Below, in pieces: positions 18,407 through 27,897 of a stretch of 64,000 nucleotides of DNA. The notes under the pieces were generated by a model, which ran no database searches, had not been told where the DNA came from, and was given only the letters and a program-made list of their open reading frames with translations. The DNA is from Nocardia sp. NBC_01503 (lineage in GTDB: Bacteria > Actinomycetota > Actinomycetes > Mycobacteriales > Mycobacteriaceae), in contig NZ_CP109596.1 of NCBI RefSeq assembly GCF_036327755.1, forward strand, positions 1,984,001 through 2,048,000, in the 5' to 3' direction. Numbering within the stretch: the stretch's first letter is position 1; each line of letters starts with the position of its first letter. Position numbers and translations under genes: made by a program.

Positions 18407-19677
18407 CGGCGCACCCGCACGGTGCGCCGCTGCTGCGGCAGCAGCCGCATGATCTGATCCAGCCGGGTGTCCTCCGGCCACGGCACGATATCCACCCCGA
18501 CGGTGCTCATATCGCGGTACATGGAGGTGCGCTCCAACTGCCACATGCGCGCCAGGGTGGAGTCCAGACCGTCCCGGAACGGCGGGCCGCGCAGTACATC
18601 CACCACCACCACGACGTGTCCGCGCTTGCGCAGATCGATCAGGGCCAGGGCGAATTGGGTGTCCAGCATGGTGGAGAAGGCCACCACCACCGCACCGATC
18701 GGCACGCCCGCGTGCGGGGCCAGCGAGCCGGAGGTGGCGATATGCTCATCGCCCACATCGAGCACGGTGTCGACAATGCGATAGAACTGGCGGCGGCCGA
18801 TATCGGGGCGCAGCCAGCGCGGCGAATGTCCGAGGCAGACAACGGCGGTGCGGTCACCGGCCTGCAGCGCCGACTGCGCCACCTGCGCCGCGCCGCGCAC
18901 CGACAGCTCCAGTGAATCCGAGGCCGGGCCCGGGGCCTGCATCGAGGTATCCACCAGCACAACCACATCCGCGGCGCGGTTGGTGAAGCGCTCGGTCACG
19001 AACAGCCGTCCGCGCCGGGCGCTGACCGCCCAGTTCACCGTGCGCAGCTGATCGCCCGGCGCGTACGCGCGCACATCCGCGAACTCCACGCCCGGACCGT
19101 GCCTGCGGGTCAGATGCGAACCGATGCGCTCCGGAAGTTCGGTGCGCGGCAATCGCATTCGCTGTGGATCGGTAATCGGGTACACGTACACCTGACCGGC
19201 GGGCAACTGGACCGAGGCCACCGCCAGCCCGGCCGGACTCAGTGCGGTCACCCGCACCGGCACCGGATACCGGCCCCACCGCGGCGCGGAGAGTGCGATG
19301 CGCATTCCGGCCGGAGCGGCCCCCGAATCGAAGGTCTCCTCCACGTGCGTCTCCATACCGGGGACCGGCTGAGAATGCAGGCGCAGCAGCGCATGTCCGC
19401 TCTCCACGAACGCGCCCGCGGTCAGCACGACCTCCTCGGTCTCGAAGCATCGCAGCACCCCGACACCGTCCACCTGAATCCTGGTGCGCGACTGCTGCAG
19501 TGGTGCGGTGGCCAGTACCCCGAGCATCGGTGCGGCGAAGACCACCAGCTGCCACTGCCCGAACGCCACCGCCACCACCAGCGCGGGCACCGATACCGCC
19601 GCCAGCATGAATACCAACGGCGCCGGACGCCAACGCAATTCGGTATCGGTGGCGGTACTCAGATCACGATGCTTCAC
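18403..19677 (-). CDS. DUF58 (vWA-like) membrane-anchored protein
   Basis: 424 aa from the GTG at 19677. This start has GGGGAGG 5 bases upstream; a longer frame from 19716 would begin inside a dispersed repeat. Two adjacent hydrophobic segments lie near residues 20-60, followed by a beta-rich domain. The DUF58 core has VEFADVRAYAPGDQLRTVNWAVSAR, and the vWA-like part carries VVVLVDTSMQ. DUF58 proteins pair with MoxR AAA+ ATPases in metal-ion or protein-complex maturation. The gene follows moxR and overlaps the next gene by 4 bases. Confidence 0.87.
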   Translation of the reverse strand: MKHRDLSTATDTELRWRPAPLVFMLAAVSVPALVVAVAFGQWQLVVFAAPMLGVLATAPLQQSRTRIQVDGVGVLRCFETEEVVLTAGAFVESGHALLRLHSQPVPGMETHVEETFDSGAAPAGMRIALSAPRWGRYPVPVRVTALSPAGLAVASVQLPAGQVYVYPITDPQRMRLPRTELPERIGSHLTRRHGPGVEFADVRAYAPGDQLRTVNWAVSARRGRLFVTERFTNRAADVVVLVDTSMQAPGPASDSLELSVRGAAQVAQSALQAGDRTAVVCLGHSPRWLRPDIGRRQFYRIVDTVLDVGDEHIATSGSLAPHAGVPIGAVVVAFSTMLDTQFALALIDLRKRGHVVVVVDVLRGPPFRDGLDSTLARMWQLERTSMYRDMSTVGVDIVPWPEDTRLDQIMRLLPQQRRTVRVRR

Positions 19678-19692
19678 GAATACCTCCCCGCC

Positions 19693-19730
19693 GGTGTGGA
19701 TCCCGGCCAAAAGCATGCCGGGATGACGGG
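19693..19730 (+). repeat. Dispersed 33-bp repeat, copy B
   Basis: Contains GTGGATCCCGGCC and CATGCCGGGATGACG. It occupies most of the gap between moxR and the DUF58 gene, inside the presumed operon, so it would be transcribed into the leader of the DUF58 gene. Confidence 0.8.
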
Positions 19731-19773
19731 GTCATGGACTCGCACCGGTCGCGATGACGGGGCACGTTCTCGC

Positions 19774-20736
<963 letters not shown>

Positions 20737-20763
20737 ATCAGTACTCGCATATCAGAAGCCTGT

Positions 20764-21267
20764 TCACATGTTCTGGAGGCGGCGCAGGATCTCGTCCAGC
20801 GCCGGTCGGCCCGGCGCCGGATTGACCTGATCGCGCAGCGCCGAATTCGCGGGATCCACCCACCGCCACAGTTCGGGTCCGAACAGTAGTTGCCCGGCGG
20901 CCTCGGTGGCACGCCGATTCTTGGCCATCCGATGGCCGCTGCTGCTCTCGAACTCCTTGGCCAGCAGCGGGCGCAGATGCCGGTCCCACTCCGCGCGGGT
21001 GCCCTCGGAGCGATCGGCGAGCAGTTGTGCGCGGGCCTGCCAGCGGGTCAGCATCTCGGCCGGGCCGTTGTCGATTTCATTGTCGGCCGGGCCGGTGGGC
21101 TCGTACCGGCGGGCGCGGTCCAGCAGTGACCAGACCAGCAACCCCAGCACCCCGGCGACCGGGATGCCCGCAATGGGCAGCAGGGTGGTGCGCTCATTGT
21201 TCAAGGCGATCAGTTCGAAGAGTCCGGCCAGGATCAACCCGACCACCACTATCGCTACCCGGTTCAT
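20764..21267 (-). CDS. Hypothetical membrane protein of the MoxR operon
   Basis: 167 aa from the ATG at 21267, which overlaps the stop of the DUF4129 gene as ATGA. Two membrane segments form an N-terminal hairpin (VAIVVVGLILAGLFELIAL and LLPIAGIPVAGVLGLLVWSLL). A cytoplasmic tail of about 110 residues contains WDRHLRPLLAKEF and ELWRWVDPAN. This tail pattern recurs in the small membrane protein between DUF4129 and moxR in mycobacteria and nocardiae. The function is unknown beyond membership of this operon. Confidence 0.78.
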   Translation of the reverse strand: MNRVAIVVVGLILAGLFELIALNNERTTLLPIAGIPVAGVLGLLVWSLLDRARRYEPTGPADNEIDNGPAEMLTRWQARAQLLADRSEGTRAEWDRHLRPLLAKEFESSSGHRMAKNRRATEAAGQLLFGPELWRWVDPANSALRDQVNPAPGRPALDEILRRLQNM

Positions 21268-22214
21268 GGCGTAGCCGCCTCTCCCTGCAAGTCCGCCAAC
21301 ACTATTCGCAGCAGTTGTTCGGCCCGCATACGCTGCCACTCCAGCATGGAGTGCGGGCTGAAACGGGCCTCCTCGAAGAGCGCCACCAACTCTCGCGCCG
21401 AGGCGTCGTGCAGGAAGCCGCGATCGAAGGCGCGCGCCAGTACCTCCGAGGGGGTGTCCGAGGCCAATGGCGCGACCTCACGCGCCTGCCCCAGACCGCG
21501 TTCCATGGCGACATAGCAGGCGATGATGGCGGTGCGCGGATCCTGACCGGGCGCGATCATGGCGGCCAGGCCCATCTCCGCGACCTTGGCCAGCGAGACC
21601 GCCTCGGTCGGGGTATCGGGCGCCGCACCAGCGATTTTCGGCTCCGGACGGCGGCTGGAGCTGACCGCGACCACCACCAGACCGGTCATGGCGACCAGAA
21701 CCAGCGCGACCGCGCCGACCGCCACCAGCACCAGCACCGTGCCGCTGAGTGGCGGATCGGGCAGGGACTCCGGCGGTGGTGCGACGGTCTGCACCGGTTC
21801 GGTCACCGAGGTGCCGGGCGCGCGAGTGGTATCCGTCTGGTCCGCCTGGTCATTTCGGCCCGGACCGACCAGGTAGACGCTCAGCACCGCGGTGAGTACC
21901 AGCGTGACGGCCGCCAGTCCGATCAGGACCAGCAGGCCCAGGCGCGGCAGGCCGGTGCCGCGGCGGTCCGATTCCCGGTCCGGCTCCGGCATCGAGAGTG
22001 GTAGCCGGTGCTGGCTGTTGATCACCCCCGCCGCCAGGATCACCACCGAGACCAGCAGCAATACCGGCATTAGCGCCAGTGTCACCGCCGACGGTGTGCC
22101 CGGGGTGGATGGGCCTCCGGTGCCGGGGATATATCCGCGCAGGGCGACGACGGCCAGCATCAGCAGGGCGATCAATCCGATCACCCGCGATGCCAGTGTC
22201 CCCACCCCAGTCAC
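21264..22214 (-). CDS. DUF4129 membrane protein
   Basis: 316 aa, first gene of the five-gene operon. It has an N-terminal membrane segment (GLIALLMLAVVALRG), a second pair around residues 45-60 and 90-115, and a third near residue 155-180. The cytoplasmic C-terminal DUF4129 domain includes GQDPRTAIIACYVAMERGLG ... PSEVLARAF ... LVALFEEARFSPHSM. DUF4129 domains occur with MoxR/DUF58 and with transglutaminase-like proteins. Four-base overlap with the next gene indicates coupling. The 250 bases upstream must carry the promoter of the operon. Confidence 0.82.
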   Translation of the reverse strand: MTGVGTLASRVIGLIALLMLAVVALRGYIPGTGGPSTPGTPSAVTLALMPVLLLVSVVILAAGVINSQHRLPLSMPEPDRESDRRGTGLPRLGLLVLIGLAAVTLVLTAVLSVYLVGPGRNDQADQTDTTRAPGTSVTEPVQTVAPPPESLPDPPLSGTVLVLVAVGAVALVLVAMTGLVVVAVSSSRRPEPKIAGAAPDTPTEAVSLAKVAEMGLAAMIAPGQDPRTAIIACYVAMERGLGQAREVAPLASDTPSEVLARAFDRGFLHDASARELVALFEEARFSPHSMLEWQRMRAEQLLRIVLADLQGEAATP

Positions 22215-22418
22215 ACGTACCCCTAACCAGAGTCCTGTAAATCAGGCACATAGTTACATGCCGGTAGGTCCGGTTGGGGGGAATTCGCAAACACCGATTA
22301 CATGCGGTTCTCGCATATATCGGCGCTCGAGGTGTGGCAACCGCACCGCACGTCTCCCGGTAGTAAGACAGACAATTCGTGCCAATCGCTCATAACGAAC
22401 CGCACTGAATAGCCGGGA

Positions 22419-22445
22419 ACGCCGGACCCGAACCGGGCCCGGCGT
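22419..22445. terminator. Hairpin between the ugd and DUF4129 genes
   Basis: ACGCCGGACCC and GGGCCCGGCGT pair with one mismatch around a 5-base loop. It lies just beyond the ugd stop at 22465 and upstream of the DUF4129 promoter region, so it would terminate the minus-strand ugd transcript. Confidence 0.7.
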
Positions 22446-22464
22446 ACCGCGGTGGCACCTGGAG

Positions 22465-23940
22465 CTATGCCGAGCGGCGCACTCGCGCACGCAATCGGGT
22501 CAGCGCCGAATCAGTTAGTGCGGCAGGCGCTTCCGTCGATCTCCGGGCATTGCGAAGTAGCCCCGGACGCAAGGGCTCCGACTGCCCGGATGTCCGGGAT
22601 ACGGGACGCTCCACCGGATTCCGGGATTCGACCAACCGCCCGAGCGCACGGAAATCCCAGCCCGCCGCCAGCCACGGCTCCGGATCCAGCGCATTGCGGG
22701 CATCGATGAGGGTCCGCCCGCGCGCCACAGTGCGCAGGAACGCGGGATCAAGGTCCCTGAACTCACTCCACTCGGTCAGGTGCAGCACCACATCCGCCTC
22801 GTGCAGCGCCGCGGTGGCGGTGGCGGCGTAGACCAACTGCGGGGCGACCGCGCGCGCCGGAGCCGTCGCGGCCGGATCGAAGGCGGTGACCTGCACACCC
22901 GCGGCCTGCAATCGGATCGCCACATCCAGCGCGGGCGAATCCCGCACATCGTCCGAGAGCGGTTTGAACGCGATCCCGAGAATGCCGACCCGGTGGGACC
23001 CGGTGGCGTGCAACAGATCCAGGGTCTCGCGCACCACCCGCTCGCGACGGCGCAGATTGATGGTGTCGATATCGCGCAGGAAGTCCACGGTCTCGGCGGC
23101 TCCGAGTTCACCCGCGCGGGCGATGAGCGCGCGCACATCCTTGGGCAGGCAGCCGCCGCCGTAACCCAGTCCGGCACCGAGGAATTTGCGGCCGATCCGA
23201 TCGTCGTGACCGAGCGCGTCCGCCAGCAGCGTCACATCCGCGCCGGTCAGCTCGCACAGCTCGGCCATGGCATTGATGAACGAGATCTTGGTCGCCAGAA
23301 AGGCATTCGCGGAGACCTTGATCAACTCCGCGGTCGGCAGATTGGTGATCACCACCGGGGAACCCGCCGTGATCGGCGTCGCGTAGACCTGCCGCAGCGC
23401 CCACTCGGCGTCCGGGGTGGTGACGCCGAAGACCAGGCGATTGGGACTCAGCGTGTCGTGCACCGCGTGCCCCTCGCGCAGGAACTCCGGATTCCAGGCC
23501 AGATCCACCGAGATACCCGCCGGAGCGAGCTCGGCGATGCGGGCGGTCAACGCCTCGGCGGTACCGACCGGCACCGTCGACTTGCCGACAATCAGGCAAT
23601 TGCGGGTCAGATGTGGCACCAGACCCTCGAGCGCGGCGTACAGCTGCGACAGATCGGCCGCGCCATTGGGCCCGGGTGGCGTTCCCACACAAAGGAAGTG
23701 GACGTCGGCGAAGCGCGCGGCGGCCACCAGTGAGGTGCCGAACCGCAGGCGGCCCGACCGTACATGCCCCGCGAGCAGTTCCGGCAGTCCGGGCTCATGG
23801 AAGGGCACCCGGCCCGCCGAGAGCGCGGCCGCCTTGGCCGGATTGTTGTCCACACCGAGCACGTCGAAGCCGAGTTCGGCCATACCCGCGGCGTGCGTGG
23901 CGCCGAGGTAGCCGGTGCCGATGACGGAGATGCGCAGCAT
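22465..23940 (-). CDS. UDP-glucose/GDP-mannose dehydrogenase family protein (UDP-glucose 6-dehydrogenase)
   Basis: 491 aa. The NAD-binding motif ISVIGTGYLGATHAAG is at the N-terminus. The catalytic Cys is in GLGYGGGCLPKDV, the central dimerisation helix follows, and FKPLSDDVRDSPALDV opens the C-terminal domain. It oxidises UDP-glucose to UDP-glucuronate for polysaccharide or glycolipid synthesis. The last 50 residues (from about WLAAGWDFRALG) extend beyond the usual 440-aa length and look low in structure. The gene overlaps the stop of the upstream glycosyltransferase gene by one base, so the two form a pair. Confidence 0.88.
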   Translation of the reverse strand: MLRISVIGTGYLGATHAAGMAELGFDVLGVDNNPAKAAALSAGRVPFHEPGLPELLAGHVRSGRLRFGTSLVAAARFADVHFLCVGTPPGPNGAADLSQLYAALEGLVPHLTRNCLIVGKSTVPVGTAEALTARIAELAPAGISVDLAWNPEFLREGHAVHDTLSPNRLVFGVTTPDAEWALRQVYATPITAGSPVVITNLPTAELIKVSANAFLATKISFINAMAELCELTGADVTLLADALGHDDRIGRKFLGAGLGYGGGCLPKDVRALIARAGELGAAETVDFLRDIDTINLRRRERVVRETLDLLHATGSHRVGILGIAFKPLSDDVRDSPALDVAIRLQAAGVQVTAFDPAATAPARAVAPQLVYAATATAALHEADVVLHLTEWSEFRDLDPAFLRTVARGRTLIDARNALDPEPWLAAGWDFRALGRLVESRNPVERPVSRTSGQSEPLRPGLLRNARRSTEAPAALTDSALTRLRARVRRSA

Positions 23941-25154
23941 CAGGAGGCCTCCTTGGAGAGCGGGGCGCGGAGGTCGCCATCGCCTGGCAGTCGGCGGCGT
24001 TCCGCGATCACTTCGCGGTAGTGGCGAATCAGCAGATCGTTCACGGCCGCCCAGGAGCGGTCGCGCACACTGCGCTGAGCGGTCTGCGCGGTCTGCGCGC
24101 GCAGTTCGTCATCGTCGACGAGGCGACGGACCAGGGCCACCATGGCCTCGGCATCGCCGGGGGGATAAAGGAATCCGGCTCCGGGAGTGACCACATCGAT
24201 GGGTCCGCCGGAGCGCGGCGCGACCACCGGCACACCGGAGGCCATGGCCTCCTGCGCTGCCTGGCAATAGGTTTCGTGCCGGCCGGTGTGCACGAAGACA
24301 TCGAGAGAGGCGTAGGCCGCGCCCAATTCCGCGCCGTGCAGGACACCGAGGAACTCCGCGCCGGGCAGTACTTTGCGCAGCCGCTTCTCCTCCGGGCCGC
24401 CGCCGACGATCACCAGCTTCACACCGGGCAGCGGCAGCAGGTGCGCGAGGAGTTCGAGCTCCTTCTCCGGCGCCAGGCGGCCGATATAGCCGACCAGCGT
24501 TTCACCCTTGGGAGCCAAGCGGTTTCGCAGCTCCTCCGAGCGGCGGAACGGGCCGAACTGCCCCAGATCCACACCGCGCGGCCAGCGCGCCAAACCCGGC
24601 ACACCCATCAGCTCCAGCTGCCGCAGGCTCGCGGTGGAGGGAGCCAGGGTGCGATCGACCTGGAGGTGAATGCGCCGGGTGAGCGCCGCCATGGTGCGCA
24701 CGCCGCCGGGGAGGTCATAGCGTTCGGCGAATCCGACCAGATCGGTTTGGTAGATGGCCACGGTCGGCACCCCGAGCTCACCGGCGACTCGCGCCGCCTG
24801 ATAGCCCAGTGTCGCCGGGGAGGCGATATGCACGACATCGGGTTCGAAGTCGCGCAGCACCTTTCGCAGGCGGCGGCGCGTCTCCAGCCCGATCCGGAAG
24901 TCGCGATAGAACGGCAGGCGCGCCCCGCGCACCACATGCACCCGGAATCCGGCGTACTCGGCCGGACCGGTCGGAGCCATCAGAACGGCTTCATGCCCTT
25001 TGGCGGCCAGATGGTCCAGCACCCGCCGCACCGAGTTGGTGACGCCGTTGACCTGGGGAAGGAAGGATTCGGCGACCACCAACACGCGGAGTCGACCGCC
25101 GGGGATGCTCGGGTGCCGGGGCGCTGAACCCCTGGCCTGCTCGCGGATTCGCAT
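23940..25154 (-). CDS. GT4 glycosyltransferase, MgtA-like (GDP-mannose-dependent alpha-mannosyltransferase)
   Basis: 404 aa from the ATG at 25154, which has GGAGGGG 7 bases upstream; the frame is open 28 codons further. The GT-B fold is recognisable. The N-terminal LVVAESFLPQVNGVTNSV motif is diagnostic of MgtA/PimB'-like enzymes. GYIGRLAPEKELELL and the E-x7-E motif region HETYCQAAQEAMASGVPVV lie in the C-terminal domain. M. tuberculosis MgtA adds mannose to a glucuronosyl-diacylglycerol anchor, and the neighbouring UDP-glucose dehydrogenase would supply UDP-glucuronate for such an anchor. That pairing is an inference. Confidence 0.83.
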   Translation of the reverse strand: MRIREQARGSAPRHPSIPGGRLRVLVVAESFLPQVNGVTNSVRRVLDHLAAKGHEAVLMAPTGPAEYAGFRVHVVRGARLPFYRDFRIGLETRRRLRKVLRDFEPDVVHIASPATLGYQAARVAGELGVPTVAIYQTDLVGFAERYDLPGGVRTMAALTRRIHLQVDRTLAPSTASLRQLELMGVPGLARWPRGVDLGQFGPFRRSEELRNRLAPKGETLVGYIGRLAPEKELELLAHLLPLPGVKLVIVGGGPEEKRLRKVLPGAEFLGVLHGAELGAAYASLDVFVHTGRHETYCQAAQEAMASGVPVVAPRSGGPIDVVTPGAGFLYPPGDAEAMVALVRRLVDDDELRAQTAQTAQRSVRDRSWAAVNDLLIRHYREVIAERRRLPGDGDLRAPLSKEAS

Positions 25155-25330
25155 CGGTCCCCTCCGGTTCGGTGCTGCCTCCTGATTGCACGGTAGGAAG
25201 CCGCCCGCAACGCAAGCCCCCCTCCGCGTAGACGGCACGTGAACCGTTTCCGTCGATCAAGTCGACGTGTTCACCCGAGCGTCGCCACCCCGTCGCGCCC
25301 CGGTCCCGCGCACCGGAAACGCGCCGGTCG

Positions 25331-26275
25331 TCAGGGGGTCGGGACCGGTGTGGCCAACTCACTCAGACGGCTCAGGGTGCGGTAGAGATCGGGGACTCTT
25401 TCGATCTGAGCACCCAGTTCCGCCAGCGGAACCCGGGCGTACAGCGAGAGTTCCAGGTCCGCGTCGTAGAGCACGTCCACCAGATTCACCAGGCGCATCA
25501 CCCAGTCCGGCGGGACCGAATCCATAGGCGGGACCTCGCACAGGGTCCAACGGTGGAATCGCCGCGCCAGCTCCAGGAAGTCGGCCGCCGATACCGGGAT
25601 TCCGCAGAGCTCCGCGAAATCGACCGTCAGTTCCCCGTTTTCGGCGGCACGAGCGTTCAGCAGCCGATGCGCGACCGGCACCCGGACCGATCCGACGGTC
25701 GCGCACGCACCGACGGTGTAGTACCCCGCCGCGAATCCGGTGTGCCGATCACCGAGCTGCCGGTAGTCCTGCGGACCGTTCACCGACACCACATCGAGGT
25801 GTTCGACGATCCGGTCGATGGTGGGCACGAACATGGGATGCCACAGCGGATTCGGCATCAGCTCCTGCGGTGGGTAGTTGGAGGTCACCACCAGCGTGAT
25901 GTGCCGGGCGAAGAGCAGATCCAACAGCCGCGCCACCAGCCGGGCATCCCCCGCGTCGTGCACATGGAATTCGTCGAAGCAGATCAGCTGCGCGTCACCG
26001 AGCAGCGCCGCCGCCGAGGCATCGATATTGCCGTATTCGTGAATGCCCGCGTTCAGCTGGGCGAAGAAGCTGTGGAAGTGGTAGCGGCGCTTGTGCTCCG
26101 AGGGCACCGATTCGAAGAACCGATTCATCAGCATGGTCTTGCCGCGCCCCGGCCCGCCGTACAGGTACAGCCCGCGCGGCCGATGCCACCGCTTGCCGAC
26201 CCGTGCCGCGATGGCGGCGAGCCGATCCGCGGCCACCTGCTGATCGTGATCCAGAACGATATCGCTGGTCTGCAC
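25331..26275 (-). CDS. zapE: AFG1/ZapE-family ATPase
   Basis: 314 aa, an AAA+ ATPase of the AFG1-like family. The P-loop is GGPGRGKTMLMNRFF near residue 41, followed by HFHSFF, Walker B LICFDEFHVHDAGDARL and the sensor VVTSNYPPQEL. Bacterial ZapE regulates division-ring dynamics; mitochondrial relatives assist protein quality control. The length is typical of the actinobacterial form, which lacks the longer N-terminus of E. coli ZapE. A 26-nt perfect palindrome lies 22 bases upstream of the ATG and may control it. Confidence 0.9.
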   Translation of the reverse strand: MQTSDIVLDHDQQVAADRLAAIAARVGKRWHRPRGLYLYGGPGRGKTMLMNRFFESVPSEHKRRYHFHSFFAQLNAGIHEYGNIDASAAALLGDAQLICFDEFHVHDAGDARLVARLLDLLFARHITLVVTSNYPPQELMPNPLWHPMFVPTIDRIVEHLDVVSVNGPQDYRQLGDRHTGFAAGYYTVGACATVGSVRVPVAHRLLNARAAENGELTVDFAELCGIPVSAADFLELARRFHRWTLCEVPPMDSVPPDWVMRLVNLVDVLYDADLELSLYARVPLAELGAQIERVPDLYRTLSRLSELATPVPTP

Positions 26276-26297
26276 GACAACCTCCTACACCGAATCG

Positions 26298-26323
26298 AGT
26301 TCCTCTATATCTATAGAGGAACT
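26298..26323. promoter_or_regulatory. Perfect AT-centred palindrome upstream of zapE (operator candidate)
   Basis: AGTTCCTCTATA, then TC, then TATAGAGGAACT: 12-bp arms around a 2-base centre. It lies 22 bases before the zapE ATG and 42 bases after the end of the upstream minus-strand gene. The tiny loop and A/T centre suit a protein-binding dyad better than an RNA terminator. Confidence 0.65.
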
Positions 26324-26365
26324 TTGATTCACGCGGAAGCAGAGGTGATCACTCACACAGGTGAT

Positions 26366-26659
26366 TCAGAGTTGTTCCGAGATATGCAGATCCGGCCACG
26401 GCGGCCGCTTGAACACTGCGGCGGTAGCGAGGGTGGCGGCGAAGAGCCCGGTGAGCACCCCGATCAAGGCGATCCGTCCGCCATCCTCCGCGGCCTCCCA
26501 CTTCACCTCACCCCCGTGCACCACGAACACCCCCACCGGCCGGGGCCGAGGCCGCAGGAATCCCTCAATCCCCGTCACGGTGATGATGGTGGCCCCGTCC
26601 GCCGTCTGCAGCGGCTCCCCGAAAACCCGCGAATATTCCACCGCCGGAGGCTCTTTCAT
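26366..26659 (-). CDS. GerW/YtfJ-like short membrane protein
   Basis: 97 aa from the ATG at 26659; a GTG three to five codons upstream is also possible. The first 60 residues follow the YtfJ/GerW spore-protein pattern (YSRVFGEPLQTADGATIITVT ... PVGVFVVHGGEVKWEA). A C-terminal membrane segment follows (IALIGVLTGLFAATLATAAVF) with the short tail KRPPWPD. Actinobacteria that do not sporulate carry this small form widely and its role is unknown. It lies in the same direction as the upstream DoxX gene, separated by 53 bases. Confidence 0.75.
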   Translation of the reverse strand: MKEPPAVEYSRVFGEPLQTADGATIITVTGIEGFLRPRPRPVGVFVVHGGEVKWEAAEDGGRIALIGVLTGLFAATLATAAVFKRPPWPDLHISEQL

Positions 26660-26712
26660 TAGATCCCGCAACACGGCCGACCCCTTCCCTCGTCGATCCC
26701 CCAAACCTACGC

Positions 26713-27060
26713 TCACACGGCGAGCTGCAAGGCGAGAGTCGCGATGGCCGGAACCATGTAGAGCACCGGGAACACCGACGTCTTGTACGACCGCGCCCGA
26801 ATGGTGGTGATCACCGCACCGGCGAAGTAGAGGATCACCCCGATCGCGGCCGCGATCCCGATCACCGGAATGAAGAATCCGACAATCAACCCGAGCGCCC
26901 CGGCCCCCTTGGCCAGCGCCAGCGGATTCCACCACGACCGCGGCACCCCGTACTGAATCAGCGGATCCACCACGAACTCCGCCTTGGTGAACAGCGAATA
27001 CGACGAGAACCCGATCCACAGCGCAGCCGCGACCCCGACGATGTGATACGCGATATTCAT
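26713..27060 (-). CDS. DoxX-like membrane protein
   Basis: 115 aa with four predicted membrane segments (HIVGVAAALWIGFSSYSLF, GAGALGLIVGFFIPV, IGVILYFAGAVITTI, VFPVLYMVPAIATLALQ). The arrangement and length are those of the DoxX_2 family of small integral membrane proteins, some of which take part in quinone- or thiosulfate-linked redox processes. There is no catalytic residue to point to. It reads in the same direction as the GerW-like gene and is divergent from the vapB-like gene. Confidence 0.85.
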   Translation of the reverse strand: MNIAYHIVGVAAALWIGFSSYSLFTKAEFVVDPLIQYGVPRSWWNPLALAKGAGALGLIVGFFIPVIGIAAAIGVILYFAGAVITTIRARSYKTSVFPVLYMVPAIATLALQLAV

Positions 27061-27245
27061 TGAAATCCCTTACCTTCCAACAGTTTCCGTTCGCGCTCCG
27101 CTCATTCGAACCGCGTCTGCAAGAAGGACGACATAGCCCCCGGCAGTGTGACATCACGGGGAGAGACCGATCGGCATCGGCCGCCGCACCGAATCAACCT
27201 GCAGAGTATTGCTGAGATAATTGCTGGAGACATATCGTGAGAAAT

Positions 27246-27455
27246 ATGAAAACGATGATCGATCTGAATGATGAAGCACTCGCTCTGGCGGCCAAGGAGC
27301 TGGGGACGACGACGAAGAAGGACACGGTCAATGCGGCGTTGGAGTTCGTGGCACAGCGTCGGCGACGGATCGAGCAGACACTCAACGATCCGTACGGCTT
27401 CGGCGTGGGACCCGATATCGATGATCCGGAGGTCATGGACAGGGCACGCCGTTGA
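27246..27455 (+). CDS. VapB-family antitoxin
   Basis: 69 aa from the ATG at 27246 (another ATG at 27237). MKTMIDLNDEALALAAKELGTTTKKDTVNAAL is the ribbon-helix-helix DNA-binding domain typical of VapB proteins of the VapB family II type, and the tail RRRRIEQTL-DPYGFG binds the toxin. It neutralises the adjoining VapC ribonuclease and represses its own promoter with it. The stop overlaps the TTG start of vapC by 3 bases, ensuring coupled translation. Confidence 0.9.
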   Translation: MKTMIDLNDEALALAAKELGTTTKKDTVNAALEFVAQRRRRIEQTLNDPYGFGVGPDIDDPEVMDRARR

Positions 27456-27886
27456 TCGATGCCACCCCACTGCGGCTGCATCTGATCGATACGTCGGCGG
27501 CCGCTCGGCTTCGACACGAGTCGGTTCGGACGGTGTTGACCGGGCTCATAGCCGATCGAGCCGCTGCGACCTGCATAACCGTGGACCTCGAAGCCGGGTA
27601 CTCCGGCCGAAATCTCGCGGACGTACAGAACATCGCCCAGCGCCGTCGCGCCCTCTACGTGAACCTGCCCGTCAACGAGGCCATTGCCGACCGCGCTCGC
27701 GAGGTGCAACAACTAATGGCCCGTCAGGGACTGCACCGCGCGGCAGGCATCGTCGACCTATTGACAGCGGCGGTCGCCGAATACCATGGCGCGGTACTTG
27801 TCCATTACGACACCGACTTCGAACACATCGCTACCGTCACTCGACAGCCCCATGTTTGGGTAGTTCCGGCCGGCAGCGTCGATTGA
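27452..27886 (+). CDS. VapC-family PIN-domain ribonuclease toxin
   Basis: 144 aa starting at TTG 27452 within the vapB stop region. The PIN-domain acidic residues are visible: LIDTSAAARL (D13), a Glu in the DLEAGYS segment, GIVDLLTAAVA (Asp), and HYDTDFE (Asp). VapC toxins cleave tRNA or rRNA when freed from VapB. Unlike the pairs at 8.9-10.5 kb, both genes here look intact and the complex is probably functional. Confidence 0.9.
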   Translation: MIDATPLRLHLIDTSAAARLRHESVRTVLTGLIADRAAATCITVDLEAGYSGRNLADVQNIAQRRRALYVNLPVNEAIADRAREVQQLMARQGLHRAAGIVDLLTAAVAEYHGAVLVHYDTDFEHIATVTRQPHVWVVPAGSVD

Positions 27887-27897
27887 GAGATCAACGA

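Noticed and set aside
26298..26323. Reading the zapE dyad as a terminator
   Set aside because: The 2-base loop is too small for an RNA hairpin of this strength at the tip, there is no T-run, and it lies 22 bases before a start codon; an operator is more likely, though termination of the upstream gene is not excluded.
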